Counted from the stretch's first letter, positions 35,342-44,014 are shown. The stretch: 64,000 nucleotides of DNA from Caballeronia udeis (GCF_001544555.2 NZ_FCOK02000006.1:62001-126000), one strand, 5' to 3'. The notes: generated from the letters alone by a model not told the origin. Program-made: numbers and translations.

Positions 35342-36522
35342 CCGAGCGCTTGAAGATCGAGCACTTGTACAAGGTGTTCACGGACAAGCCGGAGAGAGCA
35401 CTGGCTATGCTGAAGGCCGGAAAAAACAAGTCGGAGGTGCAGGAGACGCTGGGCCAGGTCGTCGGGCTCGACGACGTTTCCTTGAGCGTGCCGTCGGGTT
35501 CGATGTACATGATCATGGGACTGTCGGGTTCGGGCAAGTCCACGCTTGCACGCTGCATCAATCGTCTCAACGAACCGAGCGCAGGAAAGATCCTGCTGGA
35601 CGATGAAGACATCTGCACGCTCGACGAAGCCGGTTTGCGCGACGTGCGCCGCAATCGCATCTCCATGGTCTTCCAGCATTTCGCGTTGCTGCCTAATCGG
35701 CGTGTGATTGAAAACGTCGAGTTCGGATTGAAGCTGCGCGGCATGTCGGCCGGCGAACGACGCAAGCGTGCCGAGGAGGTACTGAGCGTTGTCGGCCTCG
35801 CTCGCTGGGCCTACAACCTGCCGCATGAACTGAGCGGGGGGATGCGTCAACGCGTGGGTCTGGCGCGTGCGCTCGCCACCGACGCCGACATCCTCATCAT
35901 GGACGAAGCGTTCAGCGCGCTGGACCCGCTTATCCGCACCGAGATGCAGGACGAGTTGCTGCGTCTGCAGCGCACGCTAAGCAAGACCATCCTGTTCATC
36001 ACGCACGACTTCCAGGAGGCGCTCAAGCTTGGCTCGAGGATCGCCATCATGTCGGAGGGGCGGCTTGTGCGCGAAGGCACGCCGCAGTCCATCGTGCTTG
36101 AACCCGGCAGCGATTACGTCGCCGCCTTCACCCGCGAAGTCGACCGGGGAAGACTGTTCGATGCAGGGTCGGTAATGACCTCGCTCGTGACCATCCTGCG
36201 CAGCCCGAACGGGATTGTCCTCGGCGACGCTTCCGGTGAACCGGGACCGGGTTTCATGCTCGACGCCGATGAGCGCATCCTCGGCACCGTGACGGCGTCC
36301 GAGATCGAACTGGCGCGCGGCGGCGCGATGCCCCGGCCAGACACGCGCTTCACCTGCGTGCCCGTCCACACCAAGCTCGTCGATGTCGCCAGCCGTTATC
36401 GCGCGGGCGGAACAATCGGCGTGACAGACGACACCGGCCGGCTGATAGGCCGTCTGGAAGCCGGGCAGATTCTTGCCGGCATTGGCGCTCCGGGCGCCGC
36501 GGGAGCACACCATGTTAATTAA
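35338..36522 (+). CDS. proV: Glycine betaine/proline-type ABC ATP-binding protein (ProV-like)
   Basis: The 394-residue ATPase has Walker A GLSGSGKST (near 62), VFQHFALLPNRRV (Q-loop), LSGGMRQRVGLARAL, Walker B ILIMDEAFSALDP and the switch His in ITHDFQEA, plus the long N-terminal RALAMLKAGKNKSEV stretch and a degenerate C-terminal CBS-like region (about 280-394) typical of ProV/OpuAA. ATG 35338 is chosen because a GGAGAAGAGG precedes it and the NIPSNAP stop overlaps. The CBS-like tail probably senses ionic strength or nucleotide. Confidence 0.9.
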   Translation: MTERLKIEHLYKVFTDKPERALAMLKAGKNKSEVQETLGQVVGLDDVSLSVPSGSMYMIMGLSGSGKSTLARCINRLNEPSAGKILLDDEDICTLDEAGLRDVRRNRISMVFQHFALLPNRRVIENVEFGLKLRGMSAGERRKRAEEVLSVVGLARWAYNLPHELSGGMRQRVGLARALATDADILIMDEAFSALDPLIRTEMQDELLRLQRTLSKTILFITHDFQEALKLGSRIAIMSEGRLVREGTPQSIVLEPGSDYVAAFTREVDRGRLFDAGSVMTSLVTILRSPNGIVLGDASGEPGPGFMLDADERILGTVTASEIELARGGAMPRPDTRFTCVPVHTKLVDVASRYRAGGTIGVTDDTGRLIGRLEAGQILAGIGAPGAAGAHHVN

Positions 36523-37462
36523 AGCCGATGATCTCGCGGGCCTGCCGGTCGGCGACTGGATCCAGCACGGTGTGCAATGGATCGCACTCAACTTGCGGCC
36601 GTTCTTTCTGCTGATCAAATGGCCCGTTGAACGGCTCTTGAACTTCAACGACAGCGTGCTCCACGCTATTCCGTTCCCACTCATGCTGTTGTTGATGTTC
36701 CTGCTCGCGTGGCGTTTGGCGAGTATCGGGGTCGCTGCGTTTACCCTGGTGGGACTGATCGTTATCGCGATGCTGGGCGTTTGGGATCAAGCCATCACAA
36801 CGCTCTCGCTGATCGCAACCGCCATCGTGTTCTGCGCGGTGATCGGTATTCCGATCGGGATCTGGTGCGCGCGCAGCGATCGGGTCTGGCGGATCGTGCG
36901 TCCGGTGCTGGACATCATGCAGACCACGCCGACGTTTGTGTATCTCGTGCCCGTGGTGATGCTCTTTGGCGTGGGCACGGTACCGGGCGAGGTCGCGGTC
37001 GTCATCACGGCCATGCCGCCGCTCATCCGCTTCACTCACCTCGGAATTCGCATGGTCGACCACGAGATCGTGGAGGCGGGTCTCGCTTTCGGAGCGGACA
37101 AGCGCCAGCTTCTCTGGGAGGTTCAGTTACCGTTAGCCATCCCGACGATCCTTGGCGGTCTCAACCAGACCGTGCTCACCGCCATGGTCATGTCGGTTGT
37201 GATCGCGATGATCGGTGCGGAGGGGCTCGGGCTGGTGGTGCTTCAAGGGCTGGGACGTCTTGATGTCGGTCAGGCGGCCATAGGCGGTATCGCTATCGTC
37301 CTGCTCGCGATGATGCTCGATCGCATCACCCAGAAGCCGGCCCAGTCGAAAGGAGGAACCCGGAGCGCGCTTCTGCCGGTGCTGGCGAGGTTCATTCGCG
37401 GTGGACGGATGTCCAGGAGCGTGACGGCGGACACAGCCCACGACGCTGAAAAGGCGCTGTGA
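36512..37462 (+). CDS. proW: Glycine betaine/proline-type ABC permease (ProW-like)
   Basis: The 316-residue membrane protein begins MLIKADDLAGLPVGDWIQHG, which resembles the ProW N-terminus. The membrane segments include MLLLMFLLAWRLASIGVAAF and later helices, with the EAA-type coupling loop in IVEAGLAFGADKRQLLWEVQLPLAIP. ATG 36512 follows GGGAG and overlaps the ProV stop. The permease pairs with ProV at 35338 and the binding protein at 37570, forming a complete importer of betaine, choline, carnitine or a related amine. Confidence 0.9.
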   Translation: MLIKADDLAGLPVGDWIQHGVQWIALNLRPFFLLIKWPVERLLNFNDSVLHAIPFPLMLLLMFLLAWRLASIGVAAFTLVGLIVIAMLGVWDQAITTLSLIATAIVFCAVIGIPIGIWCARSDRVWRIVRPVLDIMQTTPTFVYLVPVVMLFGVGTVPGEVAVVITAMPPLIRFTHLGIRMVDHEIVEAGLAFGADKRQLLWEVQLPLAIPTILGGLNQTVLTAMVMSVVIAMIGAEGLGLVVLQGLGRLDVGQAAIGGIAIVLLAMMLDRITQKPAQSKGGTRSALLPVLARFIRGGRMSRSVTADTAHDAEKAL

Positions 37463-37569
37463 GGATGGTCGAAAAGGGCGTACGAAAGAATGAGCTGGCC
37501 TTTAAGCGTATTCAAAGCGCGTCGGGTTTAAAAACCAGGCGATCGAACGACCATGAAAGAGGAACATTG

Positions 37570-38613
37570 ATGAGAGCATTTGTTCGGGCAGCAAGCGCAC
37601 TCGTTGCGCTCGCCGTCGCCATTGTAGGGCTGACATCGGCGAGCGTGGTTGCCGCTACGCCAACACTACCCGGCGACGGCAAGACGATTCGCTATGCGCA
37701 GGGTGACAGCCTCGGCGGGAACTATGTCGCGGCACAGATCGTGATGAAAGCAATGAAGGCGCTGGGCTACGACGTGAAGGTGAGCACGATCAACACCACG
37801 CTGTTCTTCCAGGCTGCGGCGCAGGGTGACTCGGATCTGGCGACCGACGTGAATTTCCCCCAGCGCGAGCCAGGTTTTCGAGCCGTTGAAAAACAGACGG
37901 AAGTGGTTGGCAACGGCATGATCATAGGTGGTGGCATCAATGGCTATATCATCGACAGGAAGACGGCGCTTGCATACAACATCACCAGTCTGGAACAACT
38001 GAAAGACCCCAAGATAGCGGGGCTTTTCGGCAGCGACGGCAAGGCGGAGCTGATCAGTTGCGATCCGGGCTGGAGTTGCGGCGACGTGGTGGATTACCAG
38101 TTGGACAAGTTTGGGCTCAAGCAAACCGTTCATGCCGTGCGCGGTAAATACGAGGCATTGATGGTCGATGCGGTGACGCGCGTGAAGAACGGCAAGCCCG
38201 CGCTTTTCTACGCATGGAGTCCGTCCTGGGCAACGAACGCAGTGGTTCCGGGAAAGGACGTGGTATGGCTGCCTACGCCTGCTGATGCTCTGCCGCCCAA
38301 CGTGCCCAACAAGGGCACGGCGCTCGTGAAAGGCGTGGAGGGCTGTGCTGGCGGTGCTGATCCATGCCGCATGGCGATGTCGTCATGGAACTTCAATACC
38401 GTAGCGAACAGGGAGTTCATCGCCGCCAATCCAGCGATCAAGACGCTGATCGAAGAGGTCAAATTTCCTGTCGCTACGTGGTCGCAGTGGGAGTATGCGA
38501 TCAGCAAGAACGGCGGTTCGTCCACGCAGATCACGAAGCTGGCCGATGATTGGCTTGCGGGCAACAAGCCGCAATTTGAACAGTGGGTTGCAGCGGCAAG
38601 CAAGGTCCACTAG
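37570..38613 (+). CDS. proX: ProX-like quaternary-amine ABC binding protein, copy 2
   Basis: The 347-residue periplasmic protein has a signal peptide ending VVAATP and the same OpuAC/ProX domain and Cys pairs as the protein at 25990: DGKTIRYAQGDSLGGNY, ISCDPGWSCGDVVDYQL, FYAWSPSW, PGKDVVWL, GCAGGADPC. Trp residues in the aromatic box are kept. It is the last gene of the ProVWX part of the operon, 107 bp after ProW. The duplicate at 25990 differs mainly in the signal and surface loops, which suggests a recent duplication with a role in a second ligand. Confidence 0.9.
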   Translation: MRAFVRAASALVALAVAIVGLTSASVVAATPTLPGDGKTIRYAQGDSLGGNYVAAQIVMKAMKALGYDVKVSTINTTLFFQAAAQGDSDLATDVNFPQREPGFRAVEKQTEVVGNGMIIGGGINGYIIDRKTALAYNITSLEQLKDPKIAGLFGSDGKAELISCDPGWSCGDVVDYQLDKFGLKQTVHAVRGKYEALMVDAVTRVKNGKPALFYAWSPSWATNAVVPGKDVVWLPTPADALPPNVPNKGTALVKGVEGCAGGADPCRMAMSSWNFNTVANREFIAANPAIKTLIEEVKFPVATWSQWEYAISKNGGSSTQITKLADDWLAGNKPQFEQWVAAASKVH

Positions 38614-38650
38614 CGCGATACGGACCGAAGGAGGGTGGCAAGCTTCGACG

Positions 38651-38666
38651 GTCGGGCACGCCCGAC
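38651..38666 (+). terminator. Hairpin between convergent ProX-like and AraC-type genes
   Basis: GTCGGGC (38651-38657) pairs with GCCCGAC (38660-38666), a perfect 7-bp stem with a 2-base loop, followed by TTTCCC. It lies 37 bp after the ProX-like stop and 65 bp from the end of the convergent regulator. It may act as a terminator for the long operon, though the T-run is weak. Confidence 0.4.
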
Positions 38667-38730
38667 TTTCCCGGCGGCGATTGTGCGGGCGTGGTCCGCC
38701 AGATGCTGATATTCGCCAGACAGCTGGCTT

Positions 38731-39708
38731 TCAAATGTGGTTTGCCTTTTCTCCACGTAGCTCGCGCACTCCGCGTCCAAGGCGTCGGCGCAGCAGTGCG
38801 CGCAACGTCGCTCCGTCGGCATAGCCGACCTCCGTGGCAATCGCTTCGATGTCGAGGCGGCTCGTGCGAAGCAGATGAACGGCTCGCTCGACGCGAAGGT
38901 CCTGGAAGTAAGACAACGGGGATTTTCCAAGCACAGCTTCAATGCGGCGCTGCAGTGTTCGAGTACCGGTTGCCAGGGCGTCCGCTGCCGCGTCAAGCGA
39001 AAACCCCTCAGCGAGCCGGCCTCTTGCCCAGCGCTCGAAGCGCTCGACGAGCGGATCTGCACGCGCGAGATGATCCGGAATCATGTAGGGTGCTTGCGAA
39101 GGCCGCGCGTCCACCAGCAGATAGCTGGCTACAACCGACGCCAGATCCGGGCTCGCCTGATTCAGCAGCCAAAGAGCGAGATCGAGATGTCCCATCGCAG
39201 CGCCCGCGGTGGTGAAGTCGCCCGACGGCACCAGCATGCGGGAACTGTCCAGCTGTACCTCCGGATAACGCTGACGAAACAGCGGTGCCAGCCACCACGT
39301 CGTGGTGGCTTCCTGACCATTGAGCAGACCGGATTCCGCCAGCACGAAAGTCGCTTTGCAGGCGGCCGCGATCTTCACTCCGTCCGCGTGACTTTGACGG
39401 AGCAATGCCATTGCGTCGATCACGTCGCGCCGCGCGAACGTCGACGCCAGTTGCTCCGGCACCTTGATGCCGAGTGCCGGCATGACCAGCCAGTCGGGTC
39501 TTTCCATTGCGCTCACCGGCTTGACCGGCACACGTAGCCCCAGGGCGGTCCGCACGTCGCGCCGCATACCTATTACATCGATTTCAAAGTGCGGGCCGGT
39601 GCCGGACTGCTGGGCGGCGGCCAGTTCCTTTGCGGTGTTGAGGGCGTCGAGTACTGCGCAAAGCCCCGTGTCGAACACCCCGTCGAGGGCGAGAACTGTC
39701 AGTCGCAT
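38731..39708 (-). CDS. GlxA-type AraC-family regulator with DJ-1/PfpI-like domain
   Basis: The 325-residue protein has an N-terminal class I glutamine amidotransferase-like sensory domain (LTVLALDGVFDTGLCAVLDALN, then VKIAAACKATFVLAESGLL near residue 115, where the Cys occupies the nucleophile-elbow position). The C-terminal AraC HTH is near residues 235-320 (FSLDAAADALATGTRTLQRRIEAVLGKSP; LDIEAIATEVGYADGATLR). Such regulators control amine, arginine or betaine catabolism. It is convergent with the ProVWX operon and preceded by the 35-bp palindrome that overlaps its start codon. Confidence 0.9.
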   Translation of the reverse strand: MRLTVLALDGVFDTGLCAVLDALNTAKELAAAQQSGTGPHFEIDVIGMRRDVRTALGLRVPVKPVSAMERPDWLVMPALGIKVPEQLASTFARRDVIDAMALLRQSHADGVKIAAACKATFVLAESGLLNGQEATTTWWLAPLFRQRYPEVQLDSSRMLVPSGDFTTAGAAMGHLDLALWLLNQASPDLASVVASYLLVDARPSQAPYMIPDHLARADPLVERFERWARGRLAEGFSLDAAADALATGTRTLQRRIEAVLGKSPLSYFQDLRVERAVHLLRTSRLDIEAIATEVGYADGATLRALLRRRLGRGVRELRGEKANHI

Positions 39709-39742
39709 GTCGTAAATGACATCAAAAATGTCATTTACGACA
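39708..39742. promoter_or_regulatory. 35-bp perfect palindrome over the regulator's start
   Basis: TGTCGTAAATGACAT (39708-39722) and ATGTCATTTACGACA (39728-39742) are exact reverse complements, separated by CAAAA. The left arm ends on the first base of the regulator's start codon, so a protein bound here would block its own transcription or translation. This strongly suggests an operator, possibly autoregulatory, and it also faces the rightward genes at 39846. Confidence 0.8.
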
Positions 39743-39845
39743 ATAGTACGTATCCACGTTCCTGTCTACAGTGGTCCTCAAGCCGAACGCAACCTGTCTG
39801 CGTTGCCCGGACGATCTCCTGATCAACCTTTGTAACTGGAGCACA

Positions 39846-40137
39846 TGATGAAAGTGATGGCGATTGGCACACTCAAGCCGCTTACCCCGAGCAACAGCAG
39901 ACCTATATGCCGGAGGAAGTCCCGGCAACCCTGCAGCTCTACCTTGACGGGAGGATGGAGCAATTCTGGTTACGGGACCAGGCGAAGGGCGTTATTTTCC
40001 TGATGAACGTGGATTCCGTAGACGAGGCCGACACGCTTCTGAAGGCGTTGCCGCTCGACCGGGACAACCTGCTGACGTTCGACTTGATGCAAATCGGACC
40101 GCTTATGCCGCTCCGGTTGCTGATGAACGCCGCGTGA
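39846..40137 (+). pseudogene. Small dimeric-barrel-like protein (muconolactone isomerase-like), frameshifted
   Basis: The first frame (ATG 39846) reads MKVMAIGTLKPLT. A one-base shift at the CCCC of 39883-39886 then changes to the frame that reads PEQQQTYMPEEVPATLQLYL and continues to VGxLxPLxLL-like GPLMPLRLLMNAA at 40137. Adding one C gives a single 97-residue protein similar in pattern to a small alpha+beta family related to muconolactone delta-isomerase. The shift may be a sequencing error at a homopolymer or a real lesion. It lies next to a palindromic operator that may regulate it as well as the convergent regulator. The exact family name is uncertain. Confidence 0.55.
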
Positions 40138-40175
40138 TGGTGCGGCGGGAACCGGAGCCGTCCAAAAGGAACTGT

Positions 40176-40895
40176 ATGAACCACTCAACCCAATCCAGCC
40201 TCGACCGCCCGATCTGGGCGGCCCTGACAACACGGCAGGCGCATCTTGGCCAGGGCGATGCGCTTGCCCGTCGCTATCACCCCGACGTGGCTCCGTTTGC
40301 GGCCGCGGAGCACGACACCCCCGACGCCTATCAGGCGCTCCACCGGCTCCTGCTGCCTCATGAGCAGGTAGCGTTGCTGTGCTTCGATCCTGTCGCTCCA
40401 ATCGAGGCTCTGCAAGCGGAGTGCATAGGCGTGGTCCATCAGATGGTCGGTACTCGCCGCGAAGTCCGAGGCACGGACGATCTCAACAACGATCGGGAAG
40501 TGGTCTGCCTGAGCAATGTCGATGCGAAAGACATGCAGGATCTGGTCCAGAAGACCAAGCCGGGTCCTTTCGGCAAGCGAACCCACGAGATGGGCAACTA
40601 CATCGGAATACGCGAGCGGGGACGTCTCATTGCGATGGCCGGCGAACGGATGCGCCTCGACGGATACGTTGAGATAAGCGCGGTTTGCGTGGATCCCGAC
40701 TGGCGCGGCAAGGGCTTGGCCGGCCGGCTCGTGAATGGCTTGTGCCGGGAAATCGAGCAACGTGGGGAGACGCCATTCCTGCACGTGTTCAGTGACAATC
40801 AATCCGCTATCGGGCTGTACGAGAGTCTTGGATTCGAGTTGCGGCGCACGTTCTTGCTCACTCGTATCAGACATGCTGATACGGGCCCGGTGTGA
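40176..40895 (+). CDS. GNAT-family N-acetyltransferase
   Basis: The 239-residue protein has the GNAT acetyl-CoA core near residues 165-220: VEISAVCVDPDWRGKGLAGRLV, with the Q/R-x-x-G-x-G/A motif as RGKGLA, and FSDNQSAIGLYESLGFELR. The N-terminal part (about 1-140: HEQVALLCFDPVAP, VHQMVGTRRE) is a family-specific extension. Such FR47-like proteins N-acetylate amines or protein N-termini. ATG 40176 follows AAAAGGA. The substrate is unknown. Confidence 0.82.
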   Translation: MNHSTQSSLDRPIWAALTTRQAHLGQGDALARRYHPDVAPFAAAEHDTPDAYQALHRLLLPHEQVALLCFDPVAPIEALQAECIGVVHQMVGTRREVRGTDDLNNDREVVCLSNVDAKDMQDLVQKTKPGPFGKRTHEMGNYIGIRERGRLIAMAGERMRLDGYVEISAVCVDPDWRGKGLAGRLVNGLCREIEQRGETPFLHVFSDNQSAIGLYESLGFELRRTFLLTRIRHADTGPV

Positions 40896-40967
40896 TACGC
40901 AGCCCCCTGTTGCGCATCCAGGCCATAACGGCTTGGCGACAGGTTCTCCTTCAAGCAAGGAGTCCTG

Positions 40968-42197
40968 CTAAGGCTTAGGTAAAGAGTCGCAATTGCCGTT
41001 AATGCGCTCGCCCGCAAATGCCCTTGCGACAAACTGGGTGGAGTCAGGAAGCGAGCCGTTGACGGTTCCGGAATGGTCAAGCGCCGAATAGAAATGCCAT
41101 TCGATCCGGTCGCCGGCCTTGCATGCGTTGGTGACGAGCGCGACCTGGCCAGGCACAAACACGTCGCGATCCTTGCCGCCGGTTCCGACGAAGATCGGGA
41201 TGTCCGACTTCAGCGTGGGATACGCTGCTTCGCGGTTGATCACATTGAGCGCGGGCATCGGCGAGCGCTTGAAGCTGCTGTCGAATGTGAGTCCATCGGC
41301 GACTATCCGCTGCTCGATCGCGTGCAGACATTCGCGCTGACTGGTTTCGAACGCCGGCATCGCGCGGTCGTTCAGGTAGTCGGCGGGTACGAACGACGGA
41401 TCGAGCATGGTTGCGGTGCTGAGTCGCAGCATGTCGTACGCGAAGGTCGGGACAACTGACTTGTGCGCGTTCGCCCGTTCCTCGTCATCCGCGCTTTCAC
41501 GGACGGCCGCGTACGGCGTGCCGGTCGCGACCACGCCCACAATGTTCAGCTCGGGTGCGTAGGGTTTCGCGTAAGCGGCCGTCGCGAACGCTGCGCGACC
41601 CCCTTGCGATTGCCCGAATATGACCACCCGCACCGACAACTCGAAGCCGCCATGCATCACCGCGCGGATGCTGTCGAGAACGCCGTACGCGAGGGGGCGA
41701 GTGAGCCCGTACGGATGCTGGCCGGGTGTCCCAAGACCCTGATAGTCAGTCGCGACGATTGCGTAGCCCTGCGCGAGCCAGTGGTTCAGGTAGCGCGTGT
41801 CGCGTGGACTGCGGCCTGCGAACGACGGCGCACAGATGTCGGCGCTGCCGACCGTGCCGTGCGCCCACGCCATCAACGGCCAACCGCCTTGCGGCGGCGT
41901 CCCCTTCGGCACATACAGAGCACCGGACACGACGACTGGCGTGTGGTTGTCGATACCGTCGGTGGACGTGTACAGGATCCGGATATCCTGGCCGGCTTCC
42001 GCGAGGCTTTGCTGTGGCGTCAACGGCTCGGTGCGGAGCATCTGTCCGGGCGTTGGCGGCACCTTCTCCGTCCAGGCGTAGAACGCGGGGACACCGCCGT
42101 CGCCTATGACAGGCAGTGGCGCGGCGACTACCGCCGATGTGCCGATGGCGGTCGCAATGGCCAGCATGACCAGTCGTCTGAGATTTGCAGTGGACAT
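40968..42197 (-). CDS. Exported alpha/beta hydrolase, secretory lipase-like
   Basis: The 409-residue protein has a signal peptide (MSTANLRRLVMLAIATAIG ending near VVAAPLP). Its alpha/beta hydrolase fold has AWAHGTVGSADIC as the oxyanion-hole loop, the nucleophile elbow FGQSQGGRAA (Ser near 205), and a C-terminal ALDHSGT with a catalytic His. IFVGTGGKDRDVFVP likely carries the catalytic Asp. These fit the fungal/bacterial LIP family of secreted lipases and polyester hydrolases. ATG 42197 is chosen because the signal peptide starts there. It would act in the periplasm or outside the cell. Confidence 0.82.
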   Translation of the reverse strand: MSTANLRRLVMLAIATAIGTSAVVAAPLPVIGDGGVPAFYAWTEKVPPTPGQMLRTEPLTPQQSLAEAGQDIRILYTSTDGIDNHTPVVVSGALYVPKGTPPQGGWPLMAWAHGTVGSADICAPSFAGRSPRDTRYLNHWLAQGYAIVATDYQGLGTPGQHPYGLTRPLAYGVLDSIRAVMHGGFELSVRVVIFGQSQGGRAAFATAAYAKPYAPELNIVGVVATGTPYAAVRESADDEERANAHKSVVPTFAYDMLRLSTATMLDPSFVPADYLNDRAMPAFETSQRECLHAIEQRIVADGLTFDSSFKRSPMPALNVINREAAYPTLKSDIPIFVGTGGKDRDVFVPGQVALVTNACKAGDRIEWHFYSALDHSGTVNGSLPDSTQFVARAFAGERINGNCDSLPKP

Positions 42198-42533
42198 CGG
42201 ATAGCTTTGCTTTTTATTGACGTAGCGTCGGCGGACCGGGCGTTGCACCCGGACATCGAGGATGGCGATAGAAGTAGTCGATTTTATTTCAAGGTCGTTA
42301 CATCAGGTAGAGACGCGACGAATCTCCCGTCTTGCATCGGTCACGTTGCCTCGCCCACGCATTGCGCATTTGCAAGTGCCTCGTAAAGGGCGAGGTATCC
42401 ACGTGAGTAACCTTGACGACGGTGCCTCCTGATCTTATGTTGGAGTCCGTGCTCTTCCTGCATGGTGCGCAGAGAGAGCCCGCAGGATGTCGGGAATGGT
42501 GATTGAAAGCGTAGCTTGCGTGAGGTGTTGCAA
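42198..42533. other. Intergenic region between the lipase-like gene and a small ORF
   Basis: About 336 bp between divergent genes presumably hold both promoters. I see no convincing ORF, palindrome or terminator here. Confidence 0.35.
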
Positions 42534-42731
42534 ATGCAGGAATTCGATTTCTACATGAACCTGAAGAGGCCGACACTTGGGCTCTACGTGCGTAAGGGGG
42601 CTGGCCTCCCTGATCTCGCTGACGCGGATCAGTGGGAATTCGAAGGTAACGTGTGGCAAGACGAGCTGCCACCCGACATCCTGAAAGGACTCGAGGCCAA
42701 TGGCCACGCATTTCAGGAGTTGGGTGGGTGA
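42534..42731 (+). CDS. Small conserved hypothetical protein
   Basis: The 65-residue frame reads MQEFDFYMNLKRPTLGLYVR and then VWQDELPPDILKGLEANGHA. It has a defined beta/alpha composition, no signal and no Cys. GAGGTG lies about 8 bases before ATG 42534. I do not know the function. Its compact sequence and codon use look like a real gene of the Burkholderia accessory genome. Confidence 0.5.
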   Translation: MQEFDFYMNLKRPTLGLYVRKGAGLPDLADADQWEFEGNVWQDELPPDILKGLEANGHAFQELGG

Positions 42732-43027
42732 CGTGTGATGGCGCTTGGTCGCCAAGACGCTTTCGCCGGGTGCCGCCAGGGTATTGATCGCGCCCGCTGA
42801 TTCCTTGTATCGGTCGAGATGGCATTTCGATTTCTACAAATTTCTACTATCCTAAGCTCAATCCGGAAGCAAACGCGTTGTCGCACGATAGAAGACGTGT
42901 GACTGCGCGATGGTTTATACCGCTTGATCGTCGAAACCGTGAACAGACAGTCCGCAAGCCTGGTCCATGACACCTGTGTTTCGCCGACTTGTTAAACCGT
43001 ACGTCAGCCGTGGCGCAGGAGAGAACA

Positions 43028-43408
43028 ATGTCCGGGAACCAGGGTGCATTGGGTGAGGCCTTCATCACGCAGCAGCGCACGCGCCTTGAAGCGCTGCGCC
43101 GGCAACTGCTGGGCGGCGAGGAAGATACGCTCGCAAACGAGCGGACGGCTCAGGAGCAGCATGGCGACGAGGCCGAGGAGCTTGAAGACGAGGCGCAGGG
43201 AGCGGCGCAGCAGGAGGTCAACCAGGCGCTGCATGACGTGAACGACCAGCGCATCAGTGATATTGAGCGCGCGCTGCAGAAGATCGCGGAGGGTACCTAT
43301 GGTTTCTCCGATGCCAGCGGTGACCCAATACCGAAAGCAAGGCTCGAAGCAACTCCCGAGGCGATCTTCACCGTCGAGGAGCAGAGTAAGCGCGAGACCG
43401 GCGCATGA
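43028..43408 (+). CDS. DksA/TraR-like protein without zinc-finger cysteines
   Basis: The 126-residue protein has a long charged coiled-coil N-terminus (TRLEALRRQLLGGEEDTLAN, then QEQHGDEAEELEDEAQG) and a C-terminal IERALQKIAEGTYGFSDASGDPI that aligns with the DksA zinc-finger hairpin. The four zinc cysteines are replaced: GFSDASGDPIP and TPEAIFTVEEQ carry none. It resembles the Cys-less DksA-type proteins that act on RNA polymerase without zinc. ATG 43028 follows AGGAGAG. It would enter the polymerase secondary channel in stress. It ends in an ATGA with a following open frame, but that frame is not recognisable. Confidence 0.75.
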   Translation: MSGNQGALGEAFITQQRTRLEALRRQLLGGEEDTLANERTAQEQHGDEAEELEDEAQGAAQQEVNQALHDVNDQRISDIERALQKIAEGTYGFSDASGDPIPKARLEATPEAIFTVEEQSKRETGA

Positions 43409-43541
43409 CGGCTGCCGGTAATGAGGCCGTTGCCCTTGCCATTCCTGTGATGAATCCCCAGTCCGACAAAGGGATACCTCCGCGCCATGCCTTTGATGCC
43501 ATTTCACCAATACCTGTCATTGGAAAAACCAATATTCCCTT

Positions 43542-43916
43542 ATCCACGACTTCCACGGCTCGCTCGATGCGACCGACGCTTTCAGTGAGCAGACAGTCGA
43601 ATTGCTGCAGCGTGCCGCGTAGAACGCATATGAGCTTGGCCGCAATGAGTTCGACACCGAGCACCTTCTTTGCGTACTTGCGGACACCGACGTGTGCGCG
43701 GCGCTTCTCAAGGAGCTCAAGCTCTCGCCGCAACACATCAAGGCATATATTGACCGGCACGCGCAAAAAGAGACCGGCGAATTCGAAGGGGTGATGCGCG
43801 TGACTGGCCGCCGACGGTGTGCGGACTCCAAGCCGGGTCGACACAGGCGGCGGTGTCTCCGTACTGTGCACTCCCGCCACCGGTCGATCTGTCCCCTTGG
43901 CGCCTTATCAACCTGA
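43542..43916 (+). pseudogene. Clp N-domain (ClpA/ClpB-type) remnant with an internal stop
   Basis: The frame reads IHDFHGSLDATDAFSEQTVE, then LLQRAA followed by an amber TAG, then NAYELGRNEFDTEHLLCVLA and LKELKLSPQHIKAYIDRH, the double-Clp-N repeat fold of Clp ATPase N-termini. The TAG is consistent with one G-to-T change in a Glu codon. After residue about 95 the similarity stops and no AAA+ domain follows before 44003. It is a truncated, stop-containing remnant, possibly of a ClpB-like accessory protein. It sits between DksA-like and YdeP-like genes of a stress cluster. Confidence 0.6.
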
Positions 43917-44014
43917 CTAGACTGAAACGGTTTCCAGGCCTTATGCCGTGATGCGGCGTAGCCCCAGTAGCGAGCCAGTCCCCAGGTTTCCCGGGGCAAC
44001 TGATGGAGTCTCAT

